The position numbers and the translations under genes were made by a program. A DNA stretch of 64,000 bases from Micromonospora costi (GTDB lineage: Bacteria; Actinomycetota; Actinomycetes; Mycobacteriales; Micromonosporaceae), in the NCBI RefSeq assembly GCF_003626655.1, contig NZ_RBAN01000006.1, positions 186,001 to 250,000 on the forward strand. Direction: 5' to 3'. Numbering within the stretch: position 1 is the stretch's first letter; each line of letters starts with the position of its first letter. The notes beneath the pieces were generated by a model. The model saw only the letters and a program-made list of their open reading frames with translations, had not been told where the DNA came from and did no database searches. Below are positions 41,126 to 49,484 of this stretch, in pieces.

Positions 41126-43417
41126 TCAGCGGGACGCCCCGGTGAGCCGACGCCCGACCGAGGCGATCAGGCGGTCGAGCTCGGAGCCGAACGGGTTGTC
41201 GTGCACCAGGTAGGTCCACGTGGCGCTCGGCCGGACGAGCGTGGACTCGTCGGGCTCCCACTCCTCATCGAAATCGGTCTCGGTGAACGTGGCGATGGTG
41301 CGCGCCTCGATCTCCGGGACCAGCGCGTTGAACGCCGGCACCGCGGCCCGGTGGAACTCGTCCAGCGGGTCGAGCCGGCCCAGCGCCCGCAGGTGCACAC
41401 CCTCGCGGACCTCGGACAGCTCGGCCAGGTGCTCGGCCCAGAGCCGGTCGAGGTGGTAAAGCGCGATCGCGCGGGCGACCCGGGCGAGCAGATCCTCGTC
41501 CATCTCGCCGGCCTTGTCCGGCACCTTGTCGAGCAGCATGAGCGCGGCCACGTCGGTGGTGAGCAGGCGCTCCCGCCGCTCGGCGAGTGCCTTGCGCTGC
41601 TGCTCGATCACCACGCTGTAGCGCCAGGTGTTGCGGTGGATCTCGTGGTTGACGCCCTCGGCGACCCGCTGGGCGTGCTCCACCGCGTAGTCGACCTGCT
41701 CGTCGGTGACCAGGCCGTCGGCGTTCATCCGCGGCGACGCCGGTACCGCGTCGGCGGCGTGCCGGACGACCAGGTCGTCCTCCAGGCTCACGAAGAACAC
41801 CGACCCGCCCGGGTCGCCCTGCCGCCCGGCCCGGCCGCGCAACTGGTCGTCGACCCGCCGGCTGTCGTGCCGGCCACTGCCGATCACGTAGAGGCCGCCC
41901 AGTTCGGCGACCCGCTCCTGGTCGGCCTGGTCGCTGCCGCCGAGGCGGATGTCGACGCCCCGGCCGGCCATCTGGGTGGAAACGGTCACCGCGCCGAACG
42001 CCCCGGCCTCCGCGATGATCGCCGCCTCCTCGTCGTCGTTCTTGGCGTTGAGGACGACGCACGGCACGCCGGCCGCGTGCAGGCCGGCGGCGAGCCCCTC
42101 GGACTCCTTGACGTCTAGGGTGCCGACGAGCACCGGCCGGCCCGCCTCGTGGCAGCGCTTGATCTCGTCGATCAGCGCCTCCTCCTTCTCGGCCCGGGTG
42201 GCGTAGATCCGGTCCGGCTCGTCCTCGCGGACGCAGGGGGTGTTCGGCGGGATCACCGCCACCTCGAGGCCGAAGAACTCGCGCAGCTGGTCGCCGACCA
42301 GGACCGCGGTCGCGGTCATCCCGCAGACCTTCGGGTAGAGGCCGATGAACGCCTGCACGGCGATCGTGCCCAGCACCTCGCCCTCGCTCGTGGCGTCCAG
42401 GCCCTCCTTGGCCTCGACGGCCGCCTGGAGCCCGTCCGGCCAGCGGCGGCGCTGGGCCACGCGGCCCCGCATCTCGTCGATCAGCTCGACCGAGCCGTCC
42501 CGGACGATGTAGTCCACGTCGCGGTGCAGCAGCGCGTGCGCGTGCAGCGCCACGTTGACCGCGGAGAGCTGCTCGACGTGCTCCTCGTCGTACAGGTCGA
42601 TGCCCAGCTTGGCCTCCACGGCCGCCAGGCCGGCGGAGGTGAACGCCACGCTGCGGCCGTCCTCGGCGACCGTGTAGTGCCGGCCCTTGCGCAGCCCCCG
42701 CACCAGCGCGGCGGCGGCGTGCACCGGATCCTGCTCGCCCGGGACCGCGCCGGCCAGCACCATCGGCACCCGGGCCTCGTCGATGAGGATCGAGTCGGCC
42801 TCGTCGACGATGGCGGTGCGCAGCGGCGGCTGGACCCGGTCGTCGATGTCGGTGACGAGCTGGTCGCGCAGGTAGTCGAACCCCGCCTCGCTGACCGAGA
42901 CGTAGGTGACGTCGCAGGCGTACGCGTCGCGCCGCTCCTGGGGGGTGGACGCCTCGTTGACCCAGCCCACGGTCAGGCCGAGCAGCGTGTAGACCGGCTG
43001 CATCCACTGGGCGTCGCGGCGGGCCAGGTAGTCGTTGACGGTGAGCACGTGCACCGGCCCGTTGCCCATCCGGACGTGCCCGTACGCGGCGACGGCCGCG
43101 GTGAGCGTCTTGCCCTCGCCGGTGGCCATCTCGGCGACCTTGCCGGAGAGCAGCGCCATGGCGCCGAGCAGCTGGACGTCGTACGGCCGCTGGTCCAGCC
43201 CGCGCCGGGCGGCCTCGCGGCCGATCGCGCAGATCTCCTCGTAGCCCGCGGCCTGCCCGGCGGCCTCGGTGAGCTCGGCGTCGTCGAGCGCCGCGAGGTC
43301 CTCCTCGCGCGCCTCGATCGCCGGCAGCAGCTTCTCCAGCGGAGCCAGGTCAACCGTCGTCCCCGGCCGCTGGAGGAACCGCCGGAACCTGCTCTTGAAC
43401 CGTTGCGACACACCCAT
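41126..43417 (-). CDS. secA2: Accessory preprotein translocase ATPase SecA2
   Basis: 763 residues from the ATG of MGVSQRFKSRFRRFLQR. Walker A ATGEGKT at residues 98-104, the DEAD motif in IVDEADSILIDEARVPM, and the SF2 C-terminal motifs (VSTQMAGRGVDIRLGG; RGRAGRQGDPG) are intact. It is about 180 residues shorter than the housekeeping SecA1 and lacks the C-terminal zinc-binding tail, as actinobacterial SecA2 does. SecA2 drives export of a small set of proteins, including in mycobacteria stress and virulence factors. No SecY2 or other Sec partner is nearby, so SecYEG would be used. Confidence 0.92.
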   Translation of the reverse strand: MGVSQRFKSRFRRFLQRPGTTVDLAPLEKLLPAIEAREEDLAALDDAELTEAAGQAAGYEEICAIGREAARRGLDQRPYDVQLLGAMALLSGKVAEMATGEGKTLTAAVAAYGHVRMGNGPVHVLTVNDYLARRDAQWMQPVYTLLGLTVGWVNEASTPQERRDAYACDVTYVSVSEAGFDYLRDQLVTDIDDRVQPPLRTAIVDEADSILIDEARVPMVLAGAVPGEQDPVHAAAALVRGLRKGRHYTVAEDGRSVAFTSAGLAAVEAKLGIDLYDEEHVEQLSAVNVALHAHALLHRDVDYIVRDGSVELIDEMRGRVAQRRRWPDGLQAAVEAKEGLDATSEGEVLGTIAVQAFIGLYPKVCGMTATAVLVGDQLREFFGLEVAVIPPNTPCVREDEPDRIYATRAEKEEALIDEIKRCHEAGRPVLVGTLDVKESEGLAAGLHAAGVPCVVLNAKNDDEEAAIIAEAGAFGAVTVSTQMAGRGVDIRLGGSDQADQERVAELGGLYVIGSGRHDSRRVDDQLRGRAGRQGDPGGSVFFVSLEDDLVVRHAADAVPASPRMNADGLVTDEQVDYAVEHAQRVAEGVNHEIHRNTWRYSVVIEQQRKALAERRERLLTTDVAALMLLDKVPDKAGEMDEDLLARVARAIALYHLDRLWAEHLAELSEVREGVHLRALGRLDPLDEFHRAAVPAFNALVPEIEARTIATFTETDFDEEWEPDESTLVRPSATWTYLVHDNPFGSELDRLIASVGRRLTGASR

Positions 43418-43538
43418 GAGCGGCAACGGTACGCGAACTCGGCCGCCTTCCGCGTCCCGACCGCGCGGCATGTCGCGGCGGGCGGGCCCGGGGCGTGATC
43501 CACCCGCCGCGACCGCCCGTCCGCCATGATCGACTGGG

Positions 43539-44627
43539 TCAGACGGCGAGGACGGCCTGCACCTCGTGGCGACGCCGCTCGGCGAGGTCGGTCAGCAGCG
43601 TGGGGGCCTCGTCGAACGGCACCACGGCGGAGATCAGGTGCTTGCGCACCACGTCGCCGTACGCCCGCAGGAGGTCGATCGTCTCGGCCGAGAGCCGTTC
43701 CCGGTCCCAGGTGGGCGCGAGCCCACGCGGGACCCGGCCGATCTGGGCGCACCGGACGGAGAGGCCGTTGTGGTGGAATTCCTCCCCGAGATGGACCTCG
43801 TCCGCCCCGGCCTGGTAGAACGCGAGGTCGACGACCGTGCCCTGCGGCCGGAGCAGGCGCAGCGCCAGGTGCAGGGCCCAGGCCTGCCCGCGGCACTGGA
43901 ACACCACGTCCGCGCCCCGGTCCCCGGGCGCGTGCGCCCAGCGGGTCTTGAGCACCACGGCCGGGTCGTCCGCGTCCGGGTCGAGGGCCTCCAGGCCGAG
44001 CGCCTCGGCGACCTGGCGGCGCTGGGGTGTGGGGTCGAGCACCACCACGGAGGCCGCGCCGTGACGGCGGGCGAACAGGGCGGTGAGCAGCGCCACCACC
44101 CCGCCGCCCACCACGGCGACGCGCCGCCCGCGCACCCCGTCGCCGAGTGACCGGACACCGACGCCATACACGTCGGCGGCGGCGTGCAACAGCCCGTTGG
44201 CGCAGATCGGGCCCATGTGCGCGACGTAGACGCCGAGCAGCGGGTCCACGTCCTCGGGGAGCGGGACGAACCGCTCGGCGACCGGGTCGGCCACCCAGCC
44301 GGTGCGATGGCCGCAGGTCAGGGCGCCGACCGTGCCCTCGGCGACCGCCGGGGTGGCGCTCTCCACCACCCGGCCCACCTGCATGTACCCCAGCCGGGTG
44401 ACCGGGTACGGGGTGCTCGGCTCGCCGGCGCGGAACAGCCCGAGGTCGGCGTCCCAGGTGGCGTTGAGCCACGGATTGGTGCCCTTCACGTAGCTCAGCT
44501 CGGTGCCGGCGGAGACCCCGCTGAACAGCGTCGCCACGCGGAAGGCGCCCGCGCGCAACGGGGCGGCGTCCTGCTCGACCAGCGTGACCCGGCCCGGCGC
44601 CTCGACCACCACCACCCGGTCACGCAT
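43539..44627 (-). CDS. Zinc-binding dehydrogenase family oxidoreductase
   Basis: 362 residues of the medium-chain dehydrogenase superfamily. The NAD(P)-binding fold is visible (GRRVAVVGGGVVALLTALFA). The N-terminal catalytic domain is divergent (SGVSAGTELSYVKG), a subgroup found with Gfo/Idh-type oxidoreductases in sugar metabolism; structural-zinc cysteines are missing. It overlaps the Gfo/Idh/MocA gene by 8 bases, so the two enzymes are likely partners in one pathway. The substrate is not identifiable. Confidence 0.88.
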   Translation of the reverse strand: MRDRVVVVEAPGRVTLVEQDAAPLRAGAFRVATLFSGVSAGTELSYVKGTNPWLNATWDADLGLFRAGEPSTPYPVTRLGYMQVGRVVESATPAVAEGTVGALTCGHRTGWVADPVAERFVPLPEDVDPLLGVYVAHMGPICANGLLHAAADVYGVGVRSLGDGVRGRRVAVVGGGVVALLTALFARRHGAASVVVLDPTPQRRQVAEALGLEALDPDADDPAVVLKTRWAHAPGDRGADVVFQCRGQAWALHLALRLLRPQGTVVDLAFYQAGADEVHLGEEFHHNGLSVRCAQIGRVPRGLAPTWDRERLSAETIDLLRAYGDVVRKHLISAVVPFDEAPTLLTDLAERRRHEVQAVLAV

Positions 44628-45624
44628 CGACGGTCACCCCCGTGGCCTCAGGCAGCGCCGGCGCCGGCAGGCGTACGGTCCGTCCGGTCCGCGCCGAGTC
44701 GGCCACCGCCAGGGCGAGCCGGTGCGTGGCCAGCGCCTCGGCGTACGGCACGCGCACGTCGTCGCCGAGGCCGCGGACCGCGTCGACGAAGGCGCGGTCC
44801 ACCGCGACGCGGGCGCCCTCCGGGTCGGCCGGCAGCCGCCGTTCCCCGTCGCCGTCGCACACCACGAGGCCGTCCTCGGACAGCGTGAGCGCCAGCCCGT
44901 CGGCCAGGATCTCCAACCCGGCCCGGTGCTTCCAGCCCAGGACGCACGCCGCGCTGAGCGTGCCGACCGCGCCACCGGCGAAGCGCAGCGTAGCGGCGGT
45001 CACCGAGTCGATGTCCGCCCCGTCGACCGCGGGTGGTGTGCCGTCCCCGTACGCGGTGACCTCGGTGGCCTCGCCGGCCAGCAGCCGGACCAGGTCGAGC
45101 ACGTGGGCGGCCTGCTCGACGACCGGCCCGCCGGACCGGTCCCGCCGGCACCACCAGTCGACCGGCGGCACCTTGTCCCACCAGGAACCGCTCACCATCC
45201 GGATCCGATGGCCGGCGAGCAGCTCGCGCGCGTCCTGGACGGCCGGCAGGTACCGCCAGTGGTGGCCGACGGCGGTGAGCAGCCCGCGCCGGGCCACCAG
45301 GTCGGCGATCCGCTCGGCCGTGACCAGGTCGACGGCGACCGGTTTCTCCACGAACATCGGGACCCCGGCGGCGACCACGGCCTCCTCCACGGCCCCGTGC
45401 GCGAACGGCGGCACGCAGACGTAGACGGCGTCGGGTCCGGCGGCGAGCAGGGCCTCGACGTCGGTGAACGTCCGGGCGCCGTGGGCGCCGGCCAGCGCCG
45501 CGGCGGCCTCGGGCACCACATCGGCCACCCCGAGCAGTTCGGTGTCCTCGAAGCCGGCCAGCACCCGTGCGTGGCGCTGGGCCACCCCTCCGGCGCCGAC
45601 CAGCCCCACCCGGCATGTGCGCAT
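44620..45624 (-). CDS. Gfo/Idh/MocA family oxidoreductase
   Basis: 334 residues. N-terminal Rossmann fold begins CRVGLVGAGGVAQRHARVLA, and the family's lysine motif is in FVEKPVAVDLVTAERIADLV. C-terminal alpha/beta domain is complete. These enzymes oxidise or isomerise sugars, inositols and related compounds with NAD(P). Co-transcribed with the dehydrogenase that overlaps it. Divergent from gpgS, with 187 bases of shared upstream region. Confidence 0.92.
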   Translation of the reverse strand: MRTCRVGLVGAGGVAQRHARVLAGFEDTELLGVADVVPEAAAALAGAHGARTFTDVEALLAAGPDAVYVCVPPFAHGAVEEAVVAAGVPMFVEKPVAVDLVTAERIADLVARRGLLTAVGHHWRYLPAVQDARELLAGHRIRMVSGSWWDKVPPVDWWCRRDRSGGPVVEQAAHVLDLVRLLAGEATEVTAYGDGTPPAVDGADIDSVTAATLRFAGGAVGTLSAACVLGWKHRAGLEILADGLALTLSEDGLVVCDGDGERRLPADPEGARVAVDRAFVDAVRGLGDDVRVPYAEALATHRLALAVADSARTGRTVRLPAPALPEATGVTVDA

Positions 45625-45811
45625 CCGACCAACCCTCTCCGCGCGGGTTCACGTTTCGAGGCAAGCACTCCCCCCGCGTGTCCGCAATCAAACGTTCACC
45701 GCGCGGGAACGCGGCGATGTTCTCGTCGTGATCAAGCTGTTGGGTACGTGCCGGTTAGCGTGAGGTCGGCAGTGGGAAAACCGACAGGGTCTTCCGCCAC
45801 TATCTGGGGGT

Positions 45812-46834
45812 GTGCCCGTGCGGGACAACGATTCGTCCGTTTCACCCGTGGTGGAGGCGTGGGCCACGTACCGCACCACCTCCGCCGGTGACTGGGACGC
45901 CCGGCGCCTGCTCCGGGCCAAGGGGGAGAGCCGGGTCAGCGTGGTGCTGCCGGCGCGGAACGAGGAGGCGACCGTCGGCGCCATCGTGTCGACGATCCGC
46001 GAGCACCTGATGGACCGGGTCGCCCTGGTCGACGAACTGATCGTGGTGGACTCCCGGTCCACCGACCGGACCGCGCAGGTGGCGCGGGCCGCGGGCGCGG
46101 AGGTGGTCAGCCAGGACGCGATGACCCGCGGGCTGCCCCGGCTCACCGGCAAGGGGGACGCCCTCTGGGCCGGGCTCGCCGCGGCGGAGGGGGACGTGGT
46201 GGCGTTCGTCGACGCCGACCTGCGCGAGTTCCGCCCGCACTTCGTGACCGGGCTCGTCGGCCCCCTGCTGACCGACCCGTCGATCGAGTTCGTCAAGGGC
46301 TTCTACCACCGGCCGCTGGTCGGCACGGCGAGCGTGGAGCCCGACGGCGGCGGCCGGGTGACGGAGCTGATGGCCCGCCCGCTGCTCAACCTGTTCTGGC
46401 CGGAGCTGGCCGGGTTCGTGCAGCCCCTCGCCGGCGAGTACGCCGGCCGCCGGGACGTGCTCGCCCAGGTGCCCTTCGTCTCCGGCTACGGGGTCGAGAC
46501 GGCGATGCTCATCGACCTGCTGGAACTGGTGGGGCTGGACGCGCTGGCCCAGGTCGACCTCGGTGAGCGCAAGCACCGGCACCAGGACACCGCGGCGCTG
46601 GGCCGGATGTCCGCGCAGATCCTGCTGACCGTCTGGTCGCGGTTGCAGCGGCGCGGGTGGGCGGCCCCGGGCGCCGACCCGACCCCGCTCATGACCCAGT
46701 TCCGCCGGGGTGGTTCGGAGGGCCTGCCCAACCTCGAACGGGAGATCGTGGTGAGCGACGTCTCGATCGAGGAGCGTCCGCCCCTCGCGGAGCTGCGGCA
46801 CCGCGTGCCGCGCCGGCGGATGGCGGCGGCGTGA
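45812..46834 (+). CDS. gpgS: Glucosyl-3-phosphoglycerate synthase (GpgS, GT81)
   Basis: 340 residues. GT-A fold: SVVLPARNEEATVGAIVSTI at the N-terminus, the metal-binding DAD at residues 134-136 (in AFVDADLREFRPHF), and VKGFYHRPL followed by GRVTELMARPLLNLFWPELA, all diagnostic of GpgS. It transfers glucose from UDP-glucose to 3-phosphoglycerate, the first step of methylglucose lipopolysaccharide or glucosylglycerate synthesis. The next gene is a GT4 glycosyltransferase 31 bases on, which may extend the glycan. GTG start. Confidence 0.92.
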   Translation: MPVRDNDSSVSPVVEAWATYRTTSAGDWDARRLLRAKGESRVSVVLPARNEEATVGAIVSTIREHLMDRVALVDELIVVDSRSTDRTAQVARAAGAEVVSQDAMTRGLPRLTGKGDALWAGLAAAEGDVVAFVDADLREFRPHFVTGLVGPLLTDPSIEFVKGFYHRPLVGTASVEPDGGGRVTELMARPLLNLFWPELAGFVQPLAGEYAGRRDVLAQVPFVSGYGVETAMLIDLLELVGLDALAQVDLGERKHRHQDTAALGRMSAQILLTVWSRLQRRGWAAPGADPTPLMTQFRRGGSEGLPNLEREIVVSDVSIEERPPLAELRHRVPRRRMAAA

Positions 46835-46865
46835 GCACCCGGCGCGTCGGCGACGGGAGCGCGTC

Positions 46866-48020
46866 ATGAGCCTCACCGTCCTCATGAACTCGGGGCCGTG
46901 GCTGTCGGTGCCGCCGCCCGGGTACGGCGGCATCGAGAACGTCGTGGCGACGCTGGTGCCGGAGCTGCGCCGCCTCGGGGTACGGGTGGTGCTCGCCTCG
47001 GTGGGCACGAGCACCCTCGCGGTCGACGAGCTGGTGTCGGTCTTCCCCGAGGGCCAGTTCGCCGCCCTGCAACGGCCGTACAACCAGGTCTGCGGGATCG
47101 CGCAGGCGCATCTGGCGGGGGTGGTCCGCCGGTTGCACGCCCGCGACGACGTCGACCTGGTGCACGACCACGTCGAGGCGGTCGGTCTGGCCACCCTCGC
47201 GGCCATGGGCCCGGACGCCCCGCCGGCCCTGCACACGTTGCACTGGGACCTGGCGAAGCATCCGGCGCTCTACGGCACCCTCGACGGGGGCGACCGCGTC
47301 CGGGTCAACGGGGTCTCCGCCTCGCAGCTGGCCCGCGCACCGCAGGCGCTGCGTGACCACTCGGTGGGGCACGTGCACCTCGCCACTCCCCTGGCCGTCG
47401 GGGCGGACCGCCGGTCGAGGCCGGAGAAGGGCGACTACGTCGTCGTCCTGGGGCGGATCAACCCGGGCAAGGGGCAGGACCTCGGCGCCCGGCTCGCCCG
47501 GCAGGTCGGGTTTCCGCTGGTGCTGGCCGGCCCGGTCGGGCCGTACCACCGACCGGAGGCCCTCGCGGCCGCCGGTGACGACGCCCGCCAGAACCCCGAC
47601 GCGCGGTTCTTCCTCGACGAGGTGGCGCCGCACGTGGACGGCGACCTGGTGCGCTGGGTCGGCACCGTGGCCGGGCAGGAGCGCGACGATCTCGTCGCGG
47701 GCGCGCGCGCGACGCTGTTCCCGCTGCGTTGGGAGGAGCCGGGCGGCACCGCCGTGGTGGAGTCGCTGGCGCTCGGCACCCCCGTGGTCGCCACCGCCCG
47801 GGGCTGCCTGCCCGAGCTGATCGAGCACGGCCGTACCGGGCTGCTCACCACCGACGAGGAGGAACTGGGCGACCTCGTGATGGCGGCGAGCCTGCTCGAC
47901 CCGGACGAGTGCCGCCGCGAGGCGGCCCTCCGGTTCACCCCCACCGTGATGGCGGAGAAGTACCTCGCCCTCTACGAGCGGGTCCGGCGACCGGCCCCGG
48001 CCCGGTTGCAGCCCGCCTGA
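46866..48020 (+). CDS. GT4 family glycosyltransferase
   Basis: 384 residues, GT-B fold. Acceptor half starts with PGYGGIENVVATLVPELRRL, the donor half has VVLGRINPGKGQDLGARLAR, and the EX7E-type motif is in LRWEEPGGTAVVESLALGTP. Donor is probably a nucleotide sugar; the acceptor is unknown. Just downstream of gpgS, so a related glycan or glycolipid is likely. A strong terminator follows. Confidence 0.9.
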   Translation: MSLTVLMNSGPWLSVPPPGYGGIENVVATLVPELRRLGVRVVLASVGTSTLAVDELVSVFPEGQFAALQRPYNQVCGIAQAHLAGVVRRLHARDDVDLVHDHVEAVGLATLAAMGPDAPPALHTLHWDLAKHPALYGTLDGGDRVRVNGVSASQLARAPQALRDHSVGHVHLATPLAVGADRRSRPEKGDYVVVLGRINPGKGQDLGARLARQVGFPLVLAGPVGPYHRPEALAAAGDDARQNPDARFFLDEVAPHVDGDLVRWVGTVAGQERDDLVAGARATLFPLRWEEPGGTAVVESLALGTPVVATARGCLPELIEHGRTGLLTTDEEELGDLVMAASLLDPDECRREAALRFTPTVMAEKYLALYERVRRPAPARLQPA

Positions 48021-48045
48021 CCCGGCACGGCCCGGCCGTGCCGGG
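48021..48045 (+). terminator. Terminator after the gpgS/GT4 operon
   Basis: Perfect 11-bp stem CCCGGCACGGC / GCCGTGCCGGG with a 3-base loop, directly adjacent to the stop codon. Confidence 0.8.
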
Positions 48046-48050
48046 GGCCG

Positions 48051-48075
48051 GTTTGCGCGGGCCGTGCCCGGGTAG
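48051..48075 (+). promoter_or_regulatory. Putative sigma-B/sigma-F-type promoter for DUF4383
   Basis: GTTT at 48051-48054, 15-base spacer, GGGTAG at 48070-48075, full match, placed right after the preceding terminator and 39 bases before the start codon. Confidence 0.7.
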
Positions 48076-48113
48076 CCGCGCACGGCCGGCAGGGGCCGCG
48101 AGGGAGGGAGACG

Positions 48114-48578
48114 GTGGTGGCCGGACCGATGGCACACTCCCGCGCCCGGCCCAACCCGGCCGACGGCAAGGCCCCGGTGCGCCGCGTCGCCGCCGTGGTG
48201 GCGGTGCTGTTCCTGCTCATCGGGGCGTTCGGGTTCGTACCCGGCGTCACGCACCCGTTCTCCGACCTGCGCTTCGCCGGGCACCACTCCGGCGCCCTGT
48301 TGTTCGACGCGTTCCAGGTCTCGGGACTGCACAATCTCGTCCACCTGCTGTTCGGGATCGCCGGGCTCGCGATGTCGCGGACGGTCACCCTGGCCCGCGC
48401 CTACCTGGTCGGCGGCGGCGCGGTCTACCTGGTGCTCTGGCTGTACGGGCTCGCCGTCGACCCCGACAGCGGAGCGAACTTCCTGCCGCTCAACGCGGCC
48501 GACAACTGGCTGCACCTGGGCCTCGGCGTGGGGATGATCGCCCTCGGTGTGCTGACCGCCCGCCGCGCGCCGGCGTGA
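48114..48578 (+). CDS. DUF4383 membrane protein
   Basis: 154 residues with four transmembrane helices: VAAVVAVLFLLIGAFGFVPG, the middle GLHNLVHLLFGIAGLAMSRT, LVGGGAVYLVLWLYGLAVDP and LHLGLGVGMIALGVLTARR. The HxxHLLFG block in the second helix is a family hallmark. GTG start with GAGGGAGGG site. Function unknown, but the family often falls in stress regulons, as this one's promoter suggests. Confidence 0.9.
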   Translation: MVAGPMAHSRARPNPADGKAPVRRVAAVVAVLFLLIGAFGFVPGVTHPFSDLRFAGHHSGALLFDAFQVSGLHNLVHLLFGIAGLAMSRTVTLARAYLVGGGAVYLVLWLYGLAVDPDSGANFLPLNAADNWLHLGLGVGMIALGVLTARRAPA

Positions 48579-48602
48579 CGCCCTTCTTTCCCGACCCGGA
48601 CG

Positions 48603-48628
48603 GTTTGGTGCGGCCGCACCGCGGGTAG
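48603..48628 (+). promoter_or_regulatory. Putative sigma-B/sigma-F-type promoter for the STAS-ATPase gene
   Basis: GTTT at 48603-48606, 16-base spacer, GGGTAG at 48623-48628, full match, 37 bases before the ATG of a gene that could itself regulate sigma factors. Confidence 0.72.
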
Positions 48629-48665
48629 TTCTGGAGTCCCATCGACGAGACGCGAGAGGGCCGTG

Positions 48666-49394
48666 ATGGCGAGCCGGATCACCTGCGAGGTGCACGACGG
48701 TTCCCCGGTCACCGTCGTCCGCCTCGCCGGAACGCTGGACCTGTGCACGATGCGGTCGGTCCACCGGACGTTGGAATCCTGTCTCGCGGCGCAGCCGGAC
48801 GCCCTGGTCGTGGACCTCGGCGGGGTCAGCGTCCACGACCGCCTGGCGTTGTCGGTCTTCGCCGCCACGGCCCGCCGCGCCGAGGAGTGGCCCGCCGTGC
48901 CCGTGGTGCTCTGCGCGCCGCCGCCCACGGCCGCCCGCTGGCTCGCCGAGTCGACGGCGTGCCGGGTGGTTCCGGTACGCCGGGACTGCGCCGAGGCGAC
49001 GCGGGCAGCGGGCGACGCGGCCGCGCCGCGCCTGCGGGCCCGGCTGGAGCCGGTGGCCGAGGCCTGCCGGCGGGCCCGCGACCTGGTCGGCGACGCGTGC
49101 ACCCGGTGGAACCTGCCGGAGGTGGCCGGCCCCGCCTCGGTCGTGCTCAGCGAGCTGGTCGGCAACGTGGTCCGGCACGCCGGGACACCCATGCAGGTCA
49201 CGCTGACGCTGCGCCGGCCGTACCTGCACGTGGCCGTCGTGGACGGCAGCCGGGCCGAGGCTCGCGCCCGCACGCCCGAGCTGTGCGCCGAAGGCGGCCG
49301 GGGGCTCCTGCTGGTCCGGGAGCTGGCGCAGCGCTGGGGCAGCGTCCCGGCCGGCGAGGGCAAGGCGGTGTGGGCGATGCTGCCCACGAACTAA
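48666..49394 (+). CDS. STAS - HATPase fusion protein (anti-sigma/anti-anti-sigma type)
   Basis: 242 residues. Residues 1-105 are a STAS domain (TVVRLAGTLDLCTMRSVHRT; ALVVDLGGVSVHDRLALSV) in which the usual phospho-acceptor (DSSG) is replaced by VHDR. Residues 120-240 are an RsbW-type HATPase_c domain: N box VLSELVGNVVRHAG, G1-like VVDGSRA and G2 GGRGLLLVRELAQRWG. Such ATPase domains bind sigma-B/F factors as anti-sigma kinases. Fusion in one chain suggests a self-regulated switch. ATG at 48666 has GAGAGGG 5 bases upstream; GTG at 48663 is the alternative. Confidence 0.85.
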   Translation: MASRITCEVHDGSPVTVVRLAGTLDLCTMRSVHRTLESCLAAQPDALVVDLGGVSVHDRLALSVFAATARRAEEWPAVPVVLCAPPPTAARWLAESTACRVVPVRRDCAEATRAAGDAAAPRLRARLEPVAEACRRARDLVGDACTRWNLPEVAGPASVVLSELVGNVVRHAGTPMQVTLTLRRPYLHVAVVDGSRAEARARTPELCAEGGRGLLLVRELAQRWGSVPAGEGKAVWAMLPTN

Positions 49395-49424
49395 CGAATC
49401 GGCCTGATTCACCCCTTCAGCCTG

Positions 49425-49449
49425 GTTTCATGGGAGACGGGCACGGGCA
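49425..49449 (+). promoter_or_regulatory. Variant sigma-B-type promoter candidate before ctaD (GTTT-N16-GGGCA)
   Basis: GTTT at 49425-49428, 16-base spacer, GGGCAG from 49445. One base off in the -10. Weak evidence; ctaD may also have a housekeeping promoter. Confidence 0.3.
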
Positions 49450-49484
49450 GCCACGCCCGTCCGTTCCTGCGGGGGTGAGGGAAC

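Noticed and set aside
45719..45746. GTTC ... GGGTA upstream of gpgS as a sigma-B-type promoter
   Set aside because: Spacer is 19 bases, too long, and -35 is GTTC.
43539..46834. A secondary-metabolite or sugar cluster around the dehydrogenase, Gfo/Idh and glycosyltransferases
   Set aside because: No scaffold enzyme, transporter or regulator of such a cluster is present; gpgS and the GT4 gene are divergent from the oxidoreductase pair.
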